From: Streptomyces violens
Lineage (GTDB): Bacteria; Actinomycetota; Actinomycetes; Streptomycetales; Streptomycetaceae
Reading direction: 5' to 3'
Assembly (NCBI RefSeq): GCF_000717745.1
Contig: NZ_JOBH01000003.1
Coordinates: 1 to 64,000 of the forward strand
Length of the DNA stretch: 64,000 bases
This document shows, piece by piece, positions 32,628 to 41,743 of the stretch; the stretch's first letter is position 1; every line of letters begins with the position of its first letter. The notes under the pieces are model-generated. The model was not told the origin of the DNA, ran no database searches, and saw only the letters and a program-made list of their open reading frames with translations. The position numbers were made by a program, and so were the translations under genes.

Positions 32628-34464
32628 CGGGGTCTTCGCGGCTGACCCGCACCCGGTAGGCCGTCCGACCCGCCCATACGGTCAGCCGCCCCGCAGGCTC
32701 GGACGGCCCGTCGTCCGGCAGCCCGTCCACCCCCTTGCCGCCCGCCAGCCAGGCGTACAGCGCCGAGGCGTACGCGGCCGGGTCGGCGCCCGGCAGGCCA
32801 CCGGTCGTACTCCGGTCCGCGGTCAGCCGCAGCAGGTCGCCGTCGCGGGTGCGGACGGTACAGCTCCCGGGCCCGGTGACGTACGTGGCCAGCCGGCAGT
32901 ACGGGTGGCGCTCCAGGACCTCCGCCGCCCAGGAGGCGGGCGGGCCGAGCCGGGGGTCGTCCGCCGCGCCGTACCGGAAGATCACGTCGGCCAGGGAGAG
33001 GCTGCCGGGATCGAGCGTGTCCTCGTGCACGGCTACGTGCGCCTGCAGCCCGTCAGGGCCCCCGCCCGGGCCCTCGCCGCCCGCGTCCGCCGTTCCGCCC
33101 CGTAGGTCGGCCCGGCGGTCCACCGTCACCTCGCCCGGCCCCAGGAGCCGCGTCAGGACGCGCAACGGAGCGGTGCGCAGCGGCGGTTCGTACGGGGGCA
33201 GCGGCAGCGGGTCGAGCAGCGCGGGCTCCGGCGGCTCGGGCAGGCCCATGAGCCCGTAGAAGGCGCGGCGGAGCAGCCGTGCCGACGCGCCCGGTGCCGA
33301 GGTCGTGAGCGCGGCGGGACCGGGCAGCGGCCGGTGCCCGGCCAGCGCGGCGTCCAGTTGGGGGCGCAGCGGCGCATACGGGTCCAGCCGCGGCGCGCGC
33401 CGTACGAAGTCGGCGACGGGGGAGTCCGCCGCGAGGCCCGCCGGCGAGTCCGCGCCGACGAGCACCGGCGTGCCGTGCGCGGCCGCGTAGTACGAGACGG
33501 AGCCGTAGTCGCCGATCACCAGGTCCGCGGCGAGCAGCGCCTGCTGCCAGCCCGTCAGCGGGTCGACGAGCGTCAGCCCGGCGCGCCGGGCCCGGTCGAG
33601 CCAGGCGCGTATCTGGCCGGGGCCGTGGCCGTGCCAGATGTTCGGGTGCAGCACGGCGGCGGTGCGGTACTCGTCGGCGGGGAGTTCGGCCGTCAGCCGG
33701 GCGAGCAGGGCAGGCAGGACGTCGTCGCCGCCGTCCCCGAAGAGCGCTTCCGGGTTCCACGTCGAATTCAGCAGGACGAGCCGCTGGCCCGGTGCGACGC
33801 CGAGCGCGCGGCGGAAGCGGTCGCGGTACGGGCGGGCCGCCAGCATCCGGTCGAAGCAGGGATCACCGGCCAGTACGGCCGTGTCCGCGGCCTGCGGGCA
33901 GGCGGCACGGAGCCGCCGGAGCTGCTCGGGGTGGGAGAGCACCATCGCATCCGCTATCGGGGCGCCGTCCGCGAGTGTCCATTCCGGACCGAAACCGAAC
34001 ACCGGTGGTTCGGATGCCGACGACCGCTGACCGGGCACGTCCCCGCGCTCCCCGCCGTCCGGCGTTTGGCGTTTGGCGTTTGGCGTTTCGAGTCTTTTAT
34101 TGTATCCGGCACCGTGCGACAGGACGGCCAACTTCCCGGAAAGTTCCGCCAGTTGACCGCCGAAGCTGGCCGTGACGGCGAGGTCGACCGGCGTCTGCAG
34201 CGCCTGCTCCCACGGCAGTACCGGTACGCCGGTCTCCGCCAGCAGCTCCGGCACGCCTGCCTGGAACGGCGACGAACCCGTACACGTGGCGAGCAGCTGC
34301 ACCCGTAGGTCGTCGCGGAACAGTGGCAGCACGTCCAGCAGCCGGGTCGCCGAGGTCACGTTGTGGACGACCAGTAGCACCTTCCGGCAGTGCCCCCGAG
34401 TGGTCCAGCGCGCCGCGTCCGCCCCGACCGGTACCCGTATCCAGCCCGGCTCGACGCGCCCCAC
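32620..34464 (-). CDS. GT-B-like / CDP-glycerol glycerophosphotransferase-like hypothetical protein
   Basis: A 614-residue soluble protein. The N-terminal domain opens with LLVVHNVTSATRLLDVLPLF and LLATCTGSSPFQAGV. The C-terminal domain has GDPCFDRMLAARPYRDRFRR, VLLNSTWNPEALFGDGGDDV and ADLVIGDYGSVSYYAAAHGTPVL, the last resembling the sugar-nucleotide-binding part of GT-B or CDP-glycerol transferase folds. Some Streptomyces homologues are labelled translation initiation factor 2; no IF2 motif is visible. The GTG at 34464 lacks a good ribosome site and may be too early. The segment coded at 34061-34110 is AT-rich with a heptamer repeat. The function is unknown. Confidence 0.7.
   Translation of the reverse strand: MGRVEPGWIRVPVGADAARWTTRGHCRKVLLVVHNVTSATRLLDVLPLFRDDLRVQLLATCTGSSPFQAGVPELLAETGVPVLPWEQALQTPVDLAVTASFGGQLAELSGKLAVLSHGAGYNKRLETPNAKRQTPDGGERGDVPGQRSSASEPPVFGFGPEWTLADGAPIADAMVLSHPEQLRRLRAACPQAADTAVLAGDPCFDRMLAARPYRDRFRRALGVAPGQRLVLLNSTWNPEALFGDGGDDVLPALLARLTAELPADEYRTAAVLHPNIWHGHGPGQIRAWLDRARRAGLTLVDPLTGWQQALLAADLVIGDYGSVSYYAAAHGTPVLVGADSPAGLAADSPVADFVRRAPRLDPYAPLRPQLDAALAGHRPLPGPAALTTSAPGASARLLRRAFYGLMGLPEPPEPALLDPLPLPPYEPPLRTAPLRVLTRLLGPGEVTVDRRADLRGGTADAGGEGPGGGPDGLQAHVAVHEDTLDPGSLSLADVIFRYGAADDPRLGPPASWAAEVLERHPYCRLATYVTGPGSCTVRTRDGDLLRLTADRSTTGGLPGADPAAYASALYAWLAGGKGVDGLPDDGPSEPAGRLTVWAGRTAYRVRVSREDPAP
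34061..34088. repeat. Heptanucleotide microsatellite (GGCGTTT x4) inside a gene
   Basis: Four exact GGCGTTT units run from 34061 to 34088, followed by an AT-rich patch (about 34089-34110), within the GT-B-like coding region. The 7-bp unit is not a multiple of three, so gain or loss of one unit shifts the frame. Encoded residues include rare codons (AGA, AAT) unusual for this genome. Confidence 0.75.
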
Positions 34465-34525
34465 AACAACCCCCGCACTTCTCGTACCCCTCGTGCTCCT
34501 CGAACCCCCTCACCCTAACGGCGCT

Positions 34526-35599
34526 TCAGTCCACCCTTCGGGTCAGCACCCTCCCCAGGTCGTACCGCACGGGCTCCTCCAGTTGTGCGTACGTGCAGCT
34601 CTCCGGGGTGCGGTCCGGGCGCCACCGCCGGAACTGGGCGGTGTGCCGGAAGCGCTGCCCGTTCTCCATGTGGTCGTACGCCACCTCCAGCACCCGCTCC
34701 GGGCGCAGCGGCACCCAGGACAGGTCCTTCTTGCCGCTCCAGCGGCTGGGCGCGCCGGGCAGCCGGGCGGACTCGTGCGCCTCCTCCTCCGTCCAGTGCG
34801 CCCAGGGATGGCCCGCCGCCGACTCCATGCGCAGCGGCTCCAGCTCGGCCACCAGCTCCTCGCGCCGCTTCATGGAGAACGCGGCGCAGACGCCCACGTG
34901 CTGCAGCGTGCCGGCCGCGTCGTACAGGCCGAGCAGCAGCGAGCCGACCACCGGGCCGCTCTTGTGGAAGCGGAAGCCGGCGAGCACGCAGTCCGCCGTG
35001 CGCTCGTGCTTGATCTTGACCATGACCCGCTCGTTCGGGCGGTACGGCATGTCCAGCGGCTTGGCGATCACACCGTCCAGGCCGGCGCCCTCGTACTCCG
35101 TGAACCACTCGGCGGCGAGCGCGGCATCCGTGGTGGCGGGCGCGAGGTGCACCGGGGCCTCGGCGCCCCGCAGCGCCTCGGTGAGCCGGGCGCGCCGCTC
35201 CTTCTGGGGCGCGTGGAGCAGCGCTTCGTTGTCCAGCGCCAGCAGGTCGAACGCGACGAAGCCGGCCGGGGTCCGCTCGGCGAGCAGATCGACCCGGGAC
35301 TTGGCGGGGTGGATCCGCTCGGTGAGCGCGTCGAAGTCCAGCCGGTCGCCGCGCGCGATCACGATCTCGCCGTCCAGTACGCAGCGCGCGGGCACATTGA
35401 GGCGCAGCGCCTCGACCAGCTCGGGGAAGTAGCGGGTGAGCGGTTTGCCGGTGCGGCTGCCGAGCTCGATCTCGTCGCCGTCCCGGTAGACGATGGCCCG
35501 GAAGCCGTCCCATTTGGCCTCGTACTGCATGCCGGACGGGATCTTCGCCGCCGGCTTGGCCAGCATGGGCTTCACGGGCGGCATCACCGGGAGATCCAT
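34526..35599 (-). CDS. ligC: ATP-dependent DNA ligase, LigC type
   Basis: A 357-residue ligase. Catalytic Lys29 lies in the motif EAKWDGFRA. Further nucleotidyltransferase motifs are GSRTGKPLTRYFPEL, VLDGEIVIARG, FVAFDLLALD, GLDGVIAKPLDMPYRP and MVKIKHERTADCVL. The C-terminal OB-fold region (RWSGKKDLSWVPLRPERVLEVAYDHME) is complete. Stand-alone LigC ligases accompany bacterial NHEJ genes. It is divergent, with 74 bp between starts, from a LigD-polymerase-type gene, consistent with a repair module; no ku is present in this window. Confidence 0.9.
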   Translation of the reverse strand: MDLPVMPPVKPMLAKPAAKIPSGMQYEAKWDGFRAIVYRDGDEIELGSRTGKPLTRYFPELVEALRLNVPARCVLDGEIVIARGDRLDFDALTERIHPAKSRVDLLAERTPAGFVAFDLLALDNEALLHAPQKERRARLTEALRGAEAPVHLAPATTDAALAAEWFTEYEGAGLDGVIAKPLDMPYRPNERVMVKIKHERTADCVLAGFRFHKSGPVVGSLLLGLYDAAGTLQHVGVCAAFSMKRREELVAELEPLRMESAAGHPWAHWTEEEAHESARLPGAPSRWSGKKDLSWVPLRPERVLEVAYDHMENGQRFRHTAQFRRWRPDRTPESCTYAQLEEPVRYDLGRVLTRRVD

Positions 35600-35673
35600 G
35601 TCTCGATTGTGCGCGTACGTCCCTTGTGTCGCCCGACGAGCGGGACCGGCGCGACCGTCCTACCGTGGCGGCC

Positions 35674-36720
35674 ATGGGAGGTACAGGCAGTACAGGAAGT
35701 GCCAAAGGTGCGGGCGGTGCGGCAGTGGAGATCGAGGCCGGCGGCCGTACCGTACGGCTGTCCCACCCGGACAAGGTGTACTTCCCGGAGCGCGGCTATA
35801 CGAAGCGGGACCTGGCGCAGTACTACCTGGCCGTCGCCGACGGCATCACCCGGGCGCTGCACGACCGGCCGACGACCCTGGAGCGGTATCCGGACGGGGT
35901 CACCGGCGAGTCGTTCTTCCAGAAGCGCGCCCCGAAGAACCGCCCCGACTGGCTGCCGACCGCCCACATCACCTTCCCCAGCGGCCGCTCGGCCGACGAG
36001 ATCTGCCCCACGGAGCCCGCTGCCGTCCTCTGGGCGGCGAACCTGGGCTGCGTGACCTTCCACCCCTGGCCGGTCCGTCGCGGCCGGCCCGACCACCCCG
36101 ACGAGCTGCGCATCGACCTCGACCCGCAGCCGGGCACCGGCTACGCGGACGCCGTACGGGCCGCCCACGCGCTGCACGCCCTCCTGGACGAGCTGGGCCT
36201 TCGGGGCTGGCCGAAGACCTCCGGGGGCCGCGGCCTGCACGTCTACGTACCGATCGCGCCGCGCTGGACGTTCACCGAGGTGCGGCGCGCGGCCATCACC
36301 GTGGGCCGCGAGCTGGCCCGCCGGATGCCGGACCAGGTGACGACGGCCTGGTGGAAGGAGGAGCGCGGCGCCCGCATCTTCGTGGACTACAACCAGATGG
36401 CGCGCGACCGCACCATCGCCTCCGCCTATTCGGTACGGCCGAACCCGCGTGCCACGGTGTCCGCGCCGCTGCGCTGGGAGGAGCTGGACGACGCCGAGCC
36501 GGCCGACTTCGACCTGGCCACGATGCCGGCCCGCTACGCGGAACGGGGCGATGTGCACGCCGATATGGCCGAGGAGAGCTTCGGGCTGGAGTCCGTGTTC
36601 GAGCTGGCCGACCGCGCCGAGCACGACGGCCTCGGTGATCTGCCCTATCCCCCCGACCACCCGAAGATGCCGGGCGAACCCACCCGAGTCCAGCCGAGCC
36701 GCGCCCGCCACAAGGACTGA
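35674..36720 (+). CDS. LigD-type polymerase/primase domain protein (NHEJ, AEP superfamily)
   Basis: A 348-residue archaeo-eukaryotic primase-like polymerase as found in LigD or as a separate protein. Characteristic motifs are LSHPDKVYFPERGYTKRDLA, LERYPDGVTGESFFQKRAPK, the catalytic pair in DELRIDLDPQPGTGY (Asp-x-Asp), KTSGGRGLHVYVPI and ARIFVDYNQMARDRTIASAYS. It fills gaps at DNA double-strand break ends. It is divergent from ligC. The ATG at 35674 is chosen because it directly precedes the conserved region; the leader of about 30 residues is Gly-rich and variable. Confidence 0.9.
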   Translation: MGGTGSTGSAKGAGGAAVEIEAGGRTVRLSHPDKVYFPERGYTKRDLAQYYLAVADGITRALHDRPTTLERYPDGVTGESFFQKRAPKNRPDWLPTAHITFPSGRSADEICPTEPAAVLWAANLGCVTFHPWPVRRGRPDHPDELRIDLDPQPGTGYADAVRAAHALHALLDELGLRGWPKTSGGRGLHVYVPIAPRWTFTEVRRAAITVGRELARRMPDQVTTAWWKEERGARIFVDYNQMARDRTIASAYSVRPNPRATVSAPLRWEELDDAEPADFDLATMPARYAERGDVHADMAEESFGLESVFELADRAEHDGLGDLPYPPDHPKMPGEPTRVQPSRARHKD

Positions 36721-36757
36721 CGCCCGCCACCCGTACGCCGCCCCGGGCGCCCAGGTG

Positions 36758-38278
36758 TCACACCCGCCCGCCGCGCCGGATCCGGGTCGCCAGCCACAGG
36801 TCGAAGCGGTCGTCCGCGTCGTCCAGGCGGCGGCCGGTGAGGGTCATGGCCTTGTCGAGGCGGTTGCGGACGGTGTGGCGGTGGACGCCGAGGCGGCGGC
36901 TGGTGGTGTCCCAGGAGCCGCCGGTCTCCAGCCAGGCGGCCAGCGTGGCGATCAGCTCCTCACCGCTGTCGGCGAGGTCCAGGGGGCTCAGCACGGCGTC
37001 CGCGTAGCCGAGGAGGGTGCGCCGGTCGCCGAGCTCCAGGAGCAGCCGGCTGGCCTGGCTCTCGCGGGCCTCGACCGGTGTGCCCGAGGTCCGGCTCAGG
37101 CCCAGCAGCCCGGCTGCCTGCCGCAGGGACGCCCGTACGGCCTCGGGGGCGGCCGGCGGGCCGAGACCGGCGGGGCAGCCCGGCACGAAGCGGCCGAGCA
37201 CCTCGCGTACGTCCAGCTCCTCGGCGACCACCGCCTCGACCAGGCCGCCCTCGGCGACCCGCACCAGTCCGCCCGGTACGGCGAGGGCGAGGTCGGCGGC
37301 CGCCTCCTGAGCGGTCTCCGGGGGCGCCTCGACCACGACGCCGCGCACCCGGTCCGTGGCCAGCCCCACCGAGGCGAGGATGTCCTGGGCGCGCCCCGCG
37401 GCCCGTTCCTGGCCGGCCGCCGGCTCGGCGAGCAGCTCCGAGAGGAGCGCGGAGCGCCGCCGCCGCTCCGGCTCGTCCATCAGGTGGCGCCGCTCCAGCT
37501 CCAGGGAGAGCAGGGAGACCAGTCCGGGGACGACGGCGCGGGCCGCGGCGTCGGGACCGCCGCTCAGGAGGAGCAGGCCGCGCAGCCGGCGGGCGCCCAG
37601 CGGCTGCACTTCCAGTTGCTGCCCGCCGGCCGTACTGGCCGCGCTGCCGCGCAGCCCCCGGGAGGCCACCCGGTCGATCAGGTCGCGCGCGCTGTCCAGT
37701 ACGGGCTCGACGTCCGCCCCGCCCGAGGCGAGCAGCCGCCCCAGGGGGTCGAGGACCGCGGCCCCTACCCCGGTGGCCGCCGTCCACTCCTCCAGCATCG
37801 GGCGCAGCCCGTTGTCCGTGGCCGCCGCGGTCAGCCGCCGCTGAGTCGCGAAGGCCCGCTGCAGTACCTGCCGCTCCTCGTGGGCGCGCGCCTCGAAGAC
37901 GGCCTTCGTGACGGCGATGAACGGCACCTCGTCCGGGACGGTGAGCAGCGGCAGGCCGGCCTCCTGCGCCGCGTCCACCAGGGGCTGCGGAGCCTCCTGG
38001 TACGGGAGGCCGTGCCCGAGGCCGAGGGCCAGGGCCGCCGCGCCGCCGGCCGCCACGTCGGCGACGTACGCGCGGCAGGCGGCGGGCTCCATCGGCAGCA
38101 GCAGCCCGATGGTCATCAGCAGCTCGCCGCCCTGCAGCCACTCTCCGGGATGCAGCAGGTCGGAGACGGTGGCGGCGTCGATGGTGCGGTCGAGCAGCCC
38201 GGGCGCGGGGTCGCCGGTGACCGAGAGGTTCAGGTCCGGGCGCGCCAGGAGGTCGGTGAGGTACAGCGGCATAGACAT
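36758..38278 (-). CDS. PucR-family transcriptional regulator
   Basis: A protein of about 506 residues. The N-terminal PucR domain carries LYLTDLLARPDLNLSVTGDP and SDLLHPGEWLQGGELLMTIGLLL. A central GGDEF-like/linker region (about 130-400) follows. The C-terminal helix-turn-helix is WLETGGSWDTTSRRLGVHRHTVRNRLDKAM. Such regulators control purine or pyrimidine catabolism and related metabolism. It is divergent from an NCS1 permease gene, matching a nucleobase-uptake role. The start could be 38278 or 38287; no ribosome site is clear, suggesting leaderless or weak initiation. Confidence 0.87.
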   Translation of the reverse strand: MSMPLYLTDLLARPDLNLSVTGDPAPGLLDRTIDAATVSDLLHPGEWLQGGELLMTIGLLLPMEPAACRAYVADVAAGGAAALALGLGHGLPYQEAPQPLVDAAQEAGLPLLTVPDEVPFIAVTKAVFEARAHEERQVLQRAFATQRRLTAAATDNGLRPMLEEWTAATGVGAAVLDPLGRLLASGGADVEPVLDSARDLIDRVASRGLRGSAASTAGGQQLEVQPLGARRLRGLLLLSGGPDAAARAVVPGLVSLLSLELERRHLMDEPERRRRSALLSELLAEPAAGQERAAGRAQDILASVGLATDRVRGVVVEAPPETAQEAAADLALAVPGGLVRVAEGGLVEAVVAEELDVREVLGRFVPGCPAGLGPPAAPEAVRASLRQAAGLLGLSRTSGTPVEARESQASRLLLELGDRRTLLGYADAVLSPLDLADSGEELIATLAAWLETGGSWDTTSRRLGVHRHTVRNRLDKAMTLTGRRLDDADDRFDLWLATRIRRGGRV

Positions 38279-38448
38279 AGTGTCCATCACATATCTATCG
38301 GATGGACGATCGGGCGATCGAAGCAGCTCCGAACGGGCCCGTAGGTTCACACCACCGCGCTCACCCCCGGGCCGCACCACCCCCGCAGGCCCATCGTCCC
38401 CGTACTACGGCCGCCCAAGCCGATCAACGCACCACCCGAGGAGGACCC
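38279..38448. promoter_or_regulatory. Divergent control region between PucR-type regulator and NCS1 permease
   Basis: The 170-bp gap carries an AT-rich patch (ATCACATATCTATC, 38286-38299) followed by GATGGACGATCGGGCGATCG with the repeated half GCGATCG/CGATCGGGC. It is the only place from which both genes can be controlled, so a PucR operator probably lies here. Confidence 0.4.
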
Positions 38449-39897
38449 ATGGCTGCCGCCCCCAGGGTCATCGAACAACGATCGATCGACTATGTGCCCG
38501 TGCGCGAGCGCCACGGCAAGGTCTGGCACCAGGGGCCGTTCTGGTTCACCGGGAACTTCGTGCTCACCACGATGGTCACCGGCTTCCTCGGCCCCGAGCT
38601 GGGTCTGAGCCTGGGCATGTCCGTGCTGGCCGTGATTCTCGGTGCCTGTTTCGGCACCTTCTTCATGGCGTTCCACGCCAACCAGGGCCCGCGTATGGGC
38701 CTGCCGCAGATGATCCAGTCGCGCGCCCAGTTCGGCACCCGCGGCGCCATCGTGCCGTTCGCCGCCGTCGTCTTCGTGTACGTCGGCTTCAACGTCTTCA
38801 ACGTGGTGCTGGCCACAGAGGGGCTGCAGACGGTCCTGCCCGGTGGCACGACCCTCTGGTACGCCCTGATCATCGCCCTCGCGATCGTTCTCGCGGTCGT
38901 CGGCCACGATCTGCTGCACCTTGTCCAGCGCTGGCTGACGTACGTACTGATCGCCGTCTTCGGCGTGCTCACCATCGGGGCGTTCGTCCAGCTGGACCCG
39001 GGTACCGCGCACGCCGCGGCGTCCGGTGGCGGCTCGACCTGGACCTCCTTCCTGGTCGTCTTCTCCGCCGCGGCCGGCTACCAGATCAGCTACGCGATCT
39101 ACGTCTCCGACTACTCCCGCTACCTGCCGAAGGACGTCCCGGCCCGCAAGGTCATCTGGTGGACCTACGCCGGCGCGGCCGGCTCCGCCGTCTGGCTGAT
39201 GTCGCTCGGCGCGCTGCTGGCCTCCGCGCTGCCCGACCCGGGCGCGATCACCGGCCTCCGCCAGGTCGGCAACGACATCCTGCCCGGCTTCGGCACCTTC
39301 GCCGTGGTGGTCTCCTCCGTCGCCCTGATCGGCATCACGGCCGTCAACGCGTACGGCGCGATGCTCACCACCACCAGCGCCGTGGACGCCTTCCGTACGG
39401 TCAAGCCGACCGTCCGGCTGCGGGTCGCCGGCATCGCCGCCGTCGGGGTCGTCATCTTCATCGTCGCGATGCTGCTGCCGAAGGACTACCTGCACAGCTT
39501 CAACACCTTCGTGCTGATGATGCTGTACTTCCTGGTGCCGTGGACCGCGGTCAACCTGGTGGACTTCTACTGCGTGCGGCGCGGCCACTACGCGGTCACC
39601 GCGATCTTCGACTCGAACGGCGGCATCTACGGCCGCTGGTCCTGGCGCGGCATCGTCTCGTACGCCGTCGGCTTCGTCACGATGATCCCGTTCTTCGCGA
39701 CCCAGGCCTTCGAGGGCCCGGTCGCCAAGGCCCTGGGCGGCGCGGACCTGTCCTTCGTGCCCGGCCTGCTCATCGGCGGCGGCCTGTACTACCTGCTCAA
39801 CCGCAACCTCGACCTGGCCGCCGAGCAGGCCGCGGTCGAGGCGAGCGAGCGCGAGCTGGACGGCGAGCCGGAGGACCGCGAGCCGGCCGTCGCGTAG
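38449..39897 (+). CDS. NCS1-family nucleobase permease (cytosine/purine/allantoin type)
   Basis: A 482-residue integral membrane protein with about 12 hydrophobic segments. NCS1 features are FWFTGNFVLTTMVTGFLGPEL near the start, HANQGPRMGLPQMIQSRAQFG between helices 2 and 3, YQISYAIYVSDYSRYLPKDV around helix 6, and a charged cytosolic C-terminus (EASERELDGEPEDREPAVA). It imports a nucleobase or related compound (purine, cytosine, uracil or allantoin) with Na+ or H+; substrate not decidable here. The ATG has GAGGAGGACCC upstream. It is divergent from the PucR gene. Confidence 0.88.
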   Translation: MAAAPRVIEQRSIDYVPVRERHGKVWHQGPFWFTGNFVLTTMVTGFLGPELGLSLGMSVLAVILGACFGTFFMAFHANQGPRMGLPQMIQSRAQFGTRGAIVPFAAVVFVYVGFNVFNVVLATEGLQTVLPGGTTLWYALIIALAIVLAVVGHDLLHLVQRWLTYVLIAVFGVLTIGAFVQLDPGTAHAAASGGGSTWTSFLVVFSAAAGYQISYAIYVSDYSRYLPKDVPARKVIWWTYAGAAGSAVWLMSLGALLASALPDPGAITGLRQVGNDILPGFGTFAVVVSSVALIGITAVNAYGAMLTTTSAVDAFRTVKPTVRLRVAGIAAVGVVIFIVAMLLPKDYLHSFNTFVLMMLYFLVPWTAVNLVDFYCVRRGHYAVTAIFDSNGGIYGRWSWRGIVSYAVGFVTMIPFFATQAFEGPVAKALGGADLSFVPGLLIGGGLYYLLNRNLDLAAEQAAVEASERELDGEPEDREPAVA

Positions 39898-39903
39898 CGG
39901 CCG

Positions 39904-41673
39904 TCAGGACCTGAGCACCGCCACCGCGGCGGGCTCCAGCCGCAGCAGGCCGTCCGCGCCCCGTTCCGGGGGCGCAGGGCGGCCTGTGAGCGTCTGTGCG
40001 CCCTCGCACGGCAGCGGGACCGCGGCGGTACGGGAAGGGTGCAGATTCACCGCGAGGTGCACGCTCCCCGGGCCTTCAGGCGTCAGCCGGTCCAGCCGCA
40101 GCCACCGCTCCTCCTCGTCGTACGCCACGCGCGTACGGGTCAGGTCCGGGTCCGTGAGGGCCGGGACGTCGCGGCGGAGTGCGAGGAGCGTGCGGTACCA
40201 GTCGAGCAGCGCGCTGTGCGGCGCGCGCCCTGGCTCACTCCAGTCCAGGCAGGAACGCTCCCGGGTGGCCGGGTCCTGCGGGTCGGGGATCTCCTCGGCC
40301 TGCCAGCCGTGCGCGGCGAACTCCCGGCGCCGCCCGTTGCGCACCGCCTCCGCCAGCTCCGGATCGGTGTGGTCGGTGAAGAACTGCCAGGGCGTGCCCG
40401 CGCCCCACTCCTCGCCCATGAAGAGCATCGGGGTGTACGGGGCGCACAGCACGAGGGCCGCGGCGCATGCCTGAAGGCCGGGGGAAAGCTGCTCCGAGAG
40501 GCGGTCGCCGAGCGCACGGTTCCCGATCTGGTCGTGCGTCTGCGTGTAACCGAGCAATCGGTGTGCGGGGGTGGCACGTATGTCGAGCAGCGCGCCGTGC
40601 CTGCGCTCCCGGAAGCTGGAGTACGTATCGGCATGGAAGAAGCCGCTGGTCAGAGTCGTCGCGAGGGCCGCCATCGGAGCCCGCGCGAAGTCGGCGTAGT
40701 AGCCCTGGGACTCGCCGGTGAGCGCCGCGTGCAGGGCGTGGTGGAAGTCGTCGTTCCACTGGGCGTGCAGGCCATGGCCCCCGTAGGGGCGCGGCGCCGT
40801 GGTCCGCGGGTCGTTGAGATCGGACTCGGCAATCAGGAACAGCGGGCGGCGCAGCTGCGCGCCGAGCGCGTCCACCGCCTCCGACAGCTCGGCGAGGAAG
40901 TGCCGGGCCCGGGTGTCGTGCAGCGCGTGCACGGCATCCAGGCGCAGCCCGTCGATCCGGTAGTCGCGCAGCCAGGACAGCGCGCTCCCTATGAAGTACG
41001 CACGGACCTCGTCCGACCCCGGGGCATCGAGGTTGACGGCGGCGCCCCAGGGCGTGTGGTGGGTGTCGGTGAAGTACGGCCCGAAGGCGGGCAGGTGGTT
41101 GCCGTACGGACCGAGGTGGTTGTGCACGACGTCCAGGACGACGCCGAGCCCGAGGCCGTGCGCGGCGTCCACGAAGCGTTTCAGCCCGTCCGGGCCCCCG
41201 TACGGCTCGTGCACCGCCCACGGGGCGATGCCCTCGTACCCCCAGCCGTGCGTGCCCGGGAACGGGCAGACCGGCATCACCTCGATGTGCGTGATGCCGA
41301 GCTCCTTCAGATGCGGCAGCCGCTCGACGGCCGCATCGAACGTGCCCCCGGGGGTGAACGTCCCGATGTGCAGCTCGTAGAGGACCGCGCCGGGCAGCCC
41401 GCGGCCCGGCCAGTCGTGCCGCCAGGCGTACCGGGCGTGGTCCACGACCGCGGCCGGGCCGCCGGGGCCGTCCGGCAGCCGGGCCGCGCGCGGGTCGGGC
41501 AGCGGCTCACCGCCGTCCAGCCGGAAGGCGTACCGGTCCCCGTGGCCGGCCGGGACGTCGGCCTGCCACCAGCCGGGGCGCGCGGAGCCGGGGCCGGGCT
41601 CCATGGGGACGGTCCGTCCCTCCCGTACGAGCTCCACCCGGCCGGCGTCCGGTGCCCACACCTCGAAGAGCAC
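39904..41673 (-). CDS. treZ: Malto-oligosyltrehalose trehalohydrolase (TreZ)
   Basis: A 589-residue GH13 enzyme releasing trehalose from maltooligosyltrehalose. After an N-terminal beta domain (FEVWAPDAGRVEL) the TIM barrel carries GTHGWGYEG, VVHNHLGPYGNHL, IDGLRLDAVHAL (nucleophile Asp near 245), IAESDLND (acid Glu near 280) and TQTHDQIGNRA. The GTG at 41673 has GAGGAGGGAGAG upstream. With treY and glgX on the same strand further on, it forms the TreX-TreY-TreZ route from glycogen or maltodextrin. The genes are not adjacent but are interrupted by others. Confidence 0.93.
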   Translation of the reverse strand: MLFEVWAPDAGRVELVREGRTVPMEPGPGSARPGWWQADVPAGHGDRYAFRLDGGEPLPDPRAARLPDGPGGPAAVVDHARYAWRHDWPGRGLPGAVLYELHIGTFTPGGTFDAAVERLPHLKELGITHIEVMPVCPFPGTHGWGYEGIAPWAVHEPYGGPDGLKRFVDAAHGLGLGVVLDVVHNHLGPYGNHLPAFGPYFTDTHHTPWGAAVNLDAPGSDEVRAYFIGSALSWLRDYRIDGLRLDAVHALHDTRARHFLAELSEAVDALGAQLRRPLFLIAESDLNDPRTTAPRPYGGHGLHAQWNDDFHHALHAALTGESQGYYADFARAPMAALATTLTSGFFHADTYSSFRERRHGALLDIRATPAHRLLGYTQTHDQIGNRALGDRLSEQLSPGLQACAAALVLCAPYTPMLFMGEEWGAGTPWQFFTDHTDPELAEAVRNGRRREFAAHGWQAEEIPDPQDPATRERSCLDWSEPGRAPHSALLDWYRTLLALRRDVPALTDPDLTRTRVAYDEEERWLRLDRLTPEGPGSVHLAVNLHPSRTAAVPLPCEGAQTLTGRPAPPERGADGLLRLEPAAVAVLRS

Positions 41674-41743
41674 GTGGCCTCTCCCTCCTCGTCACACCAC
41701 CGCGACGCGCCCCCGTGGGCACCGACGCGCCTGCGTGCTGCGC

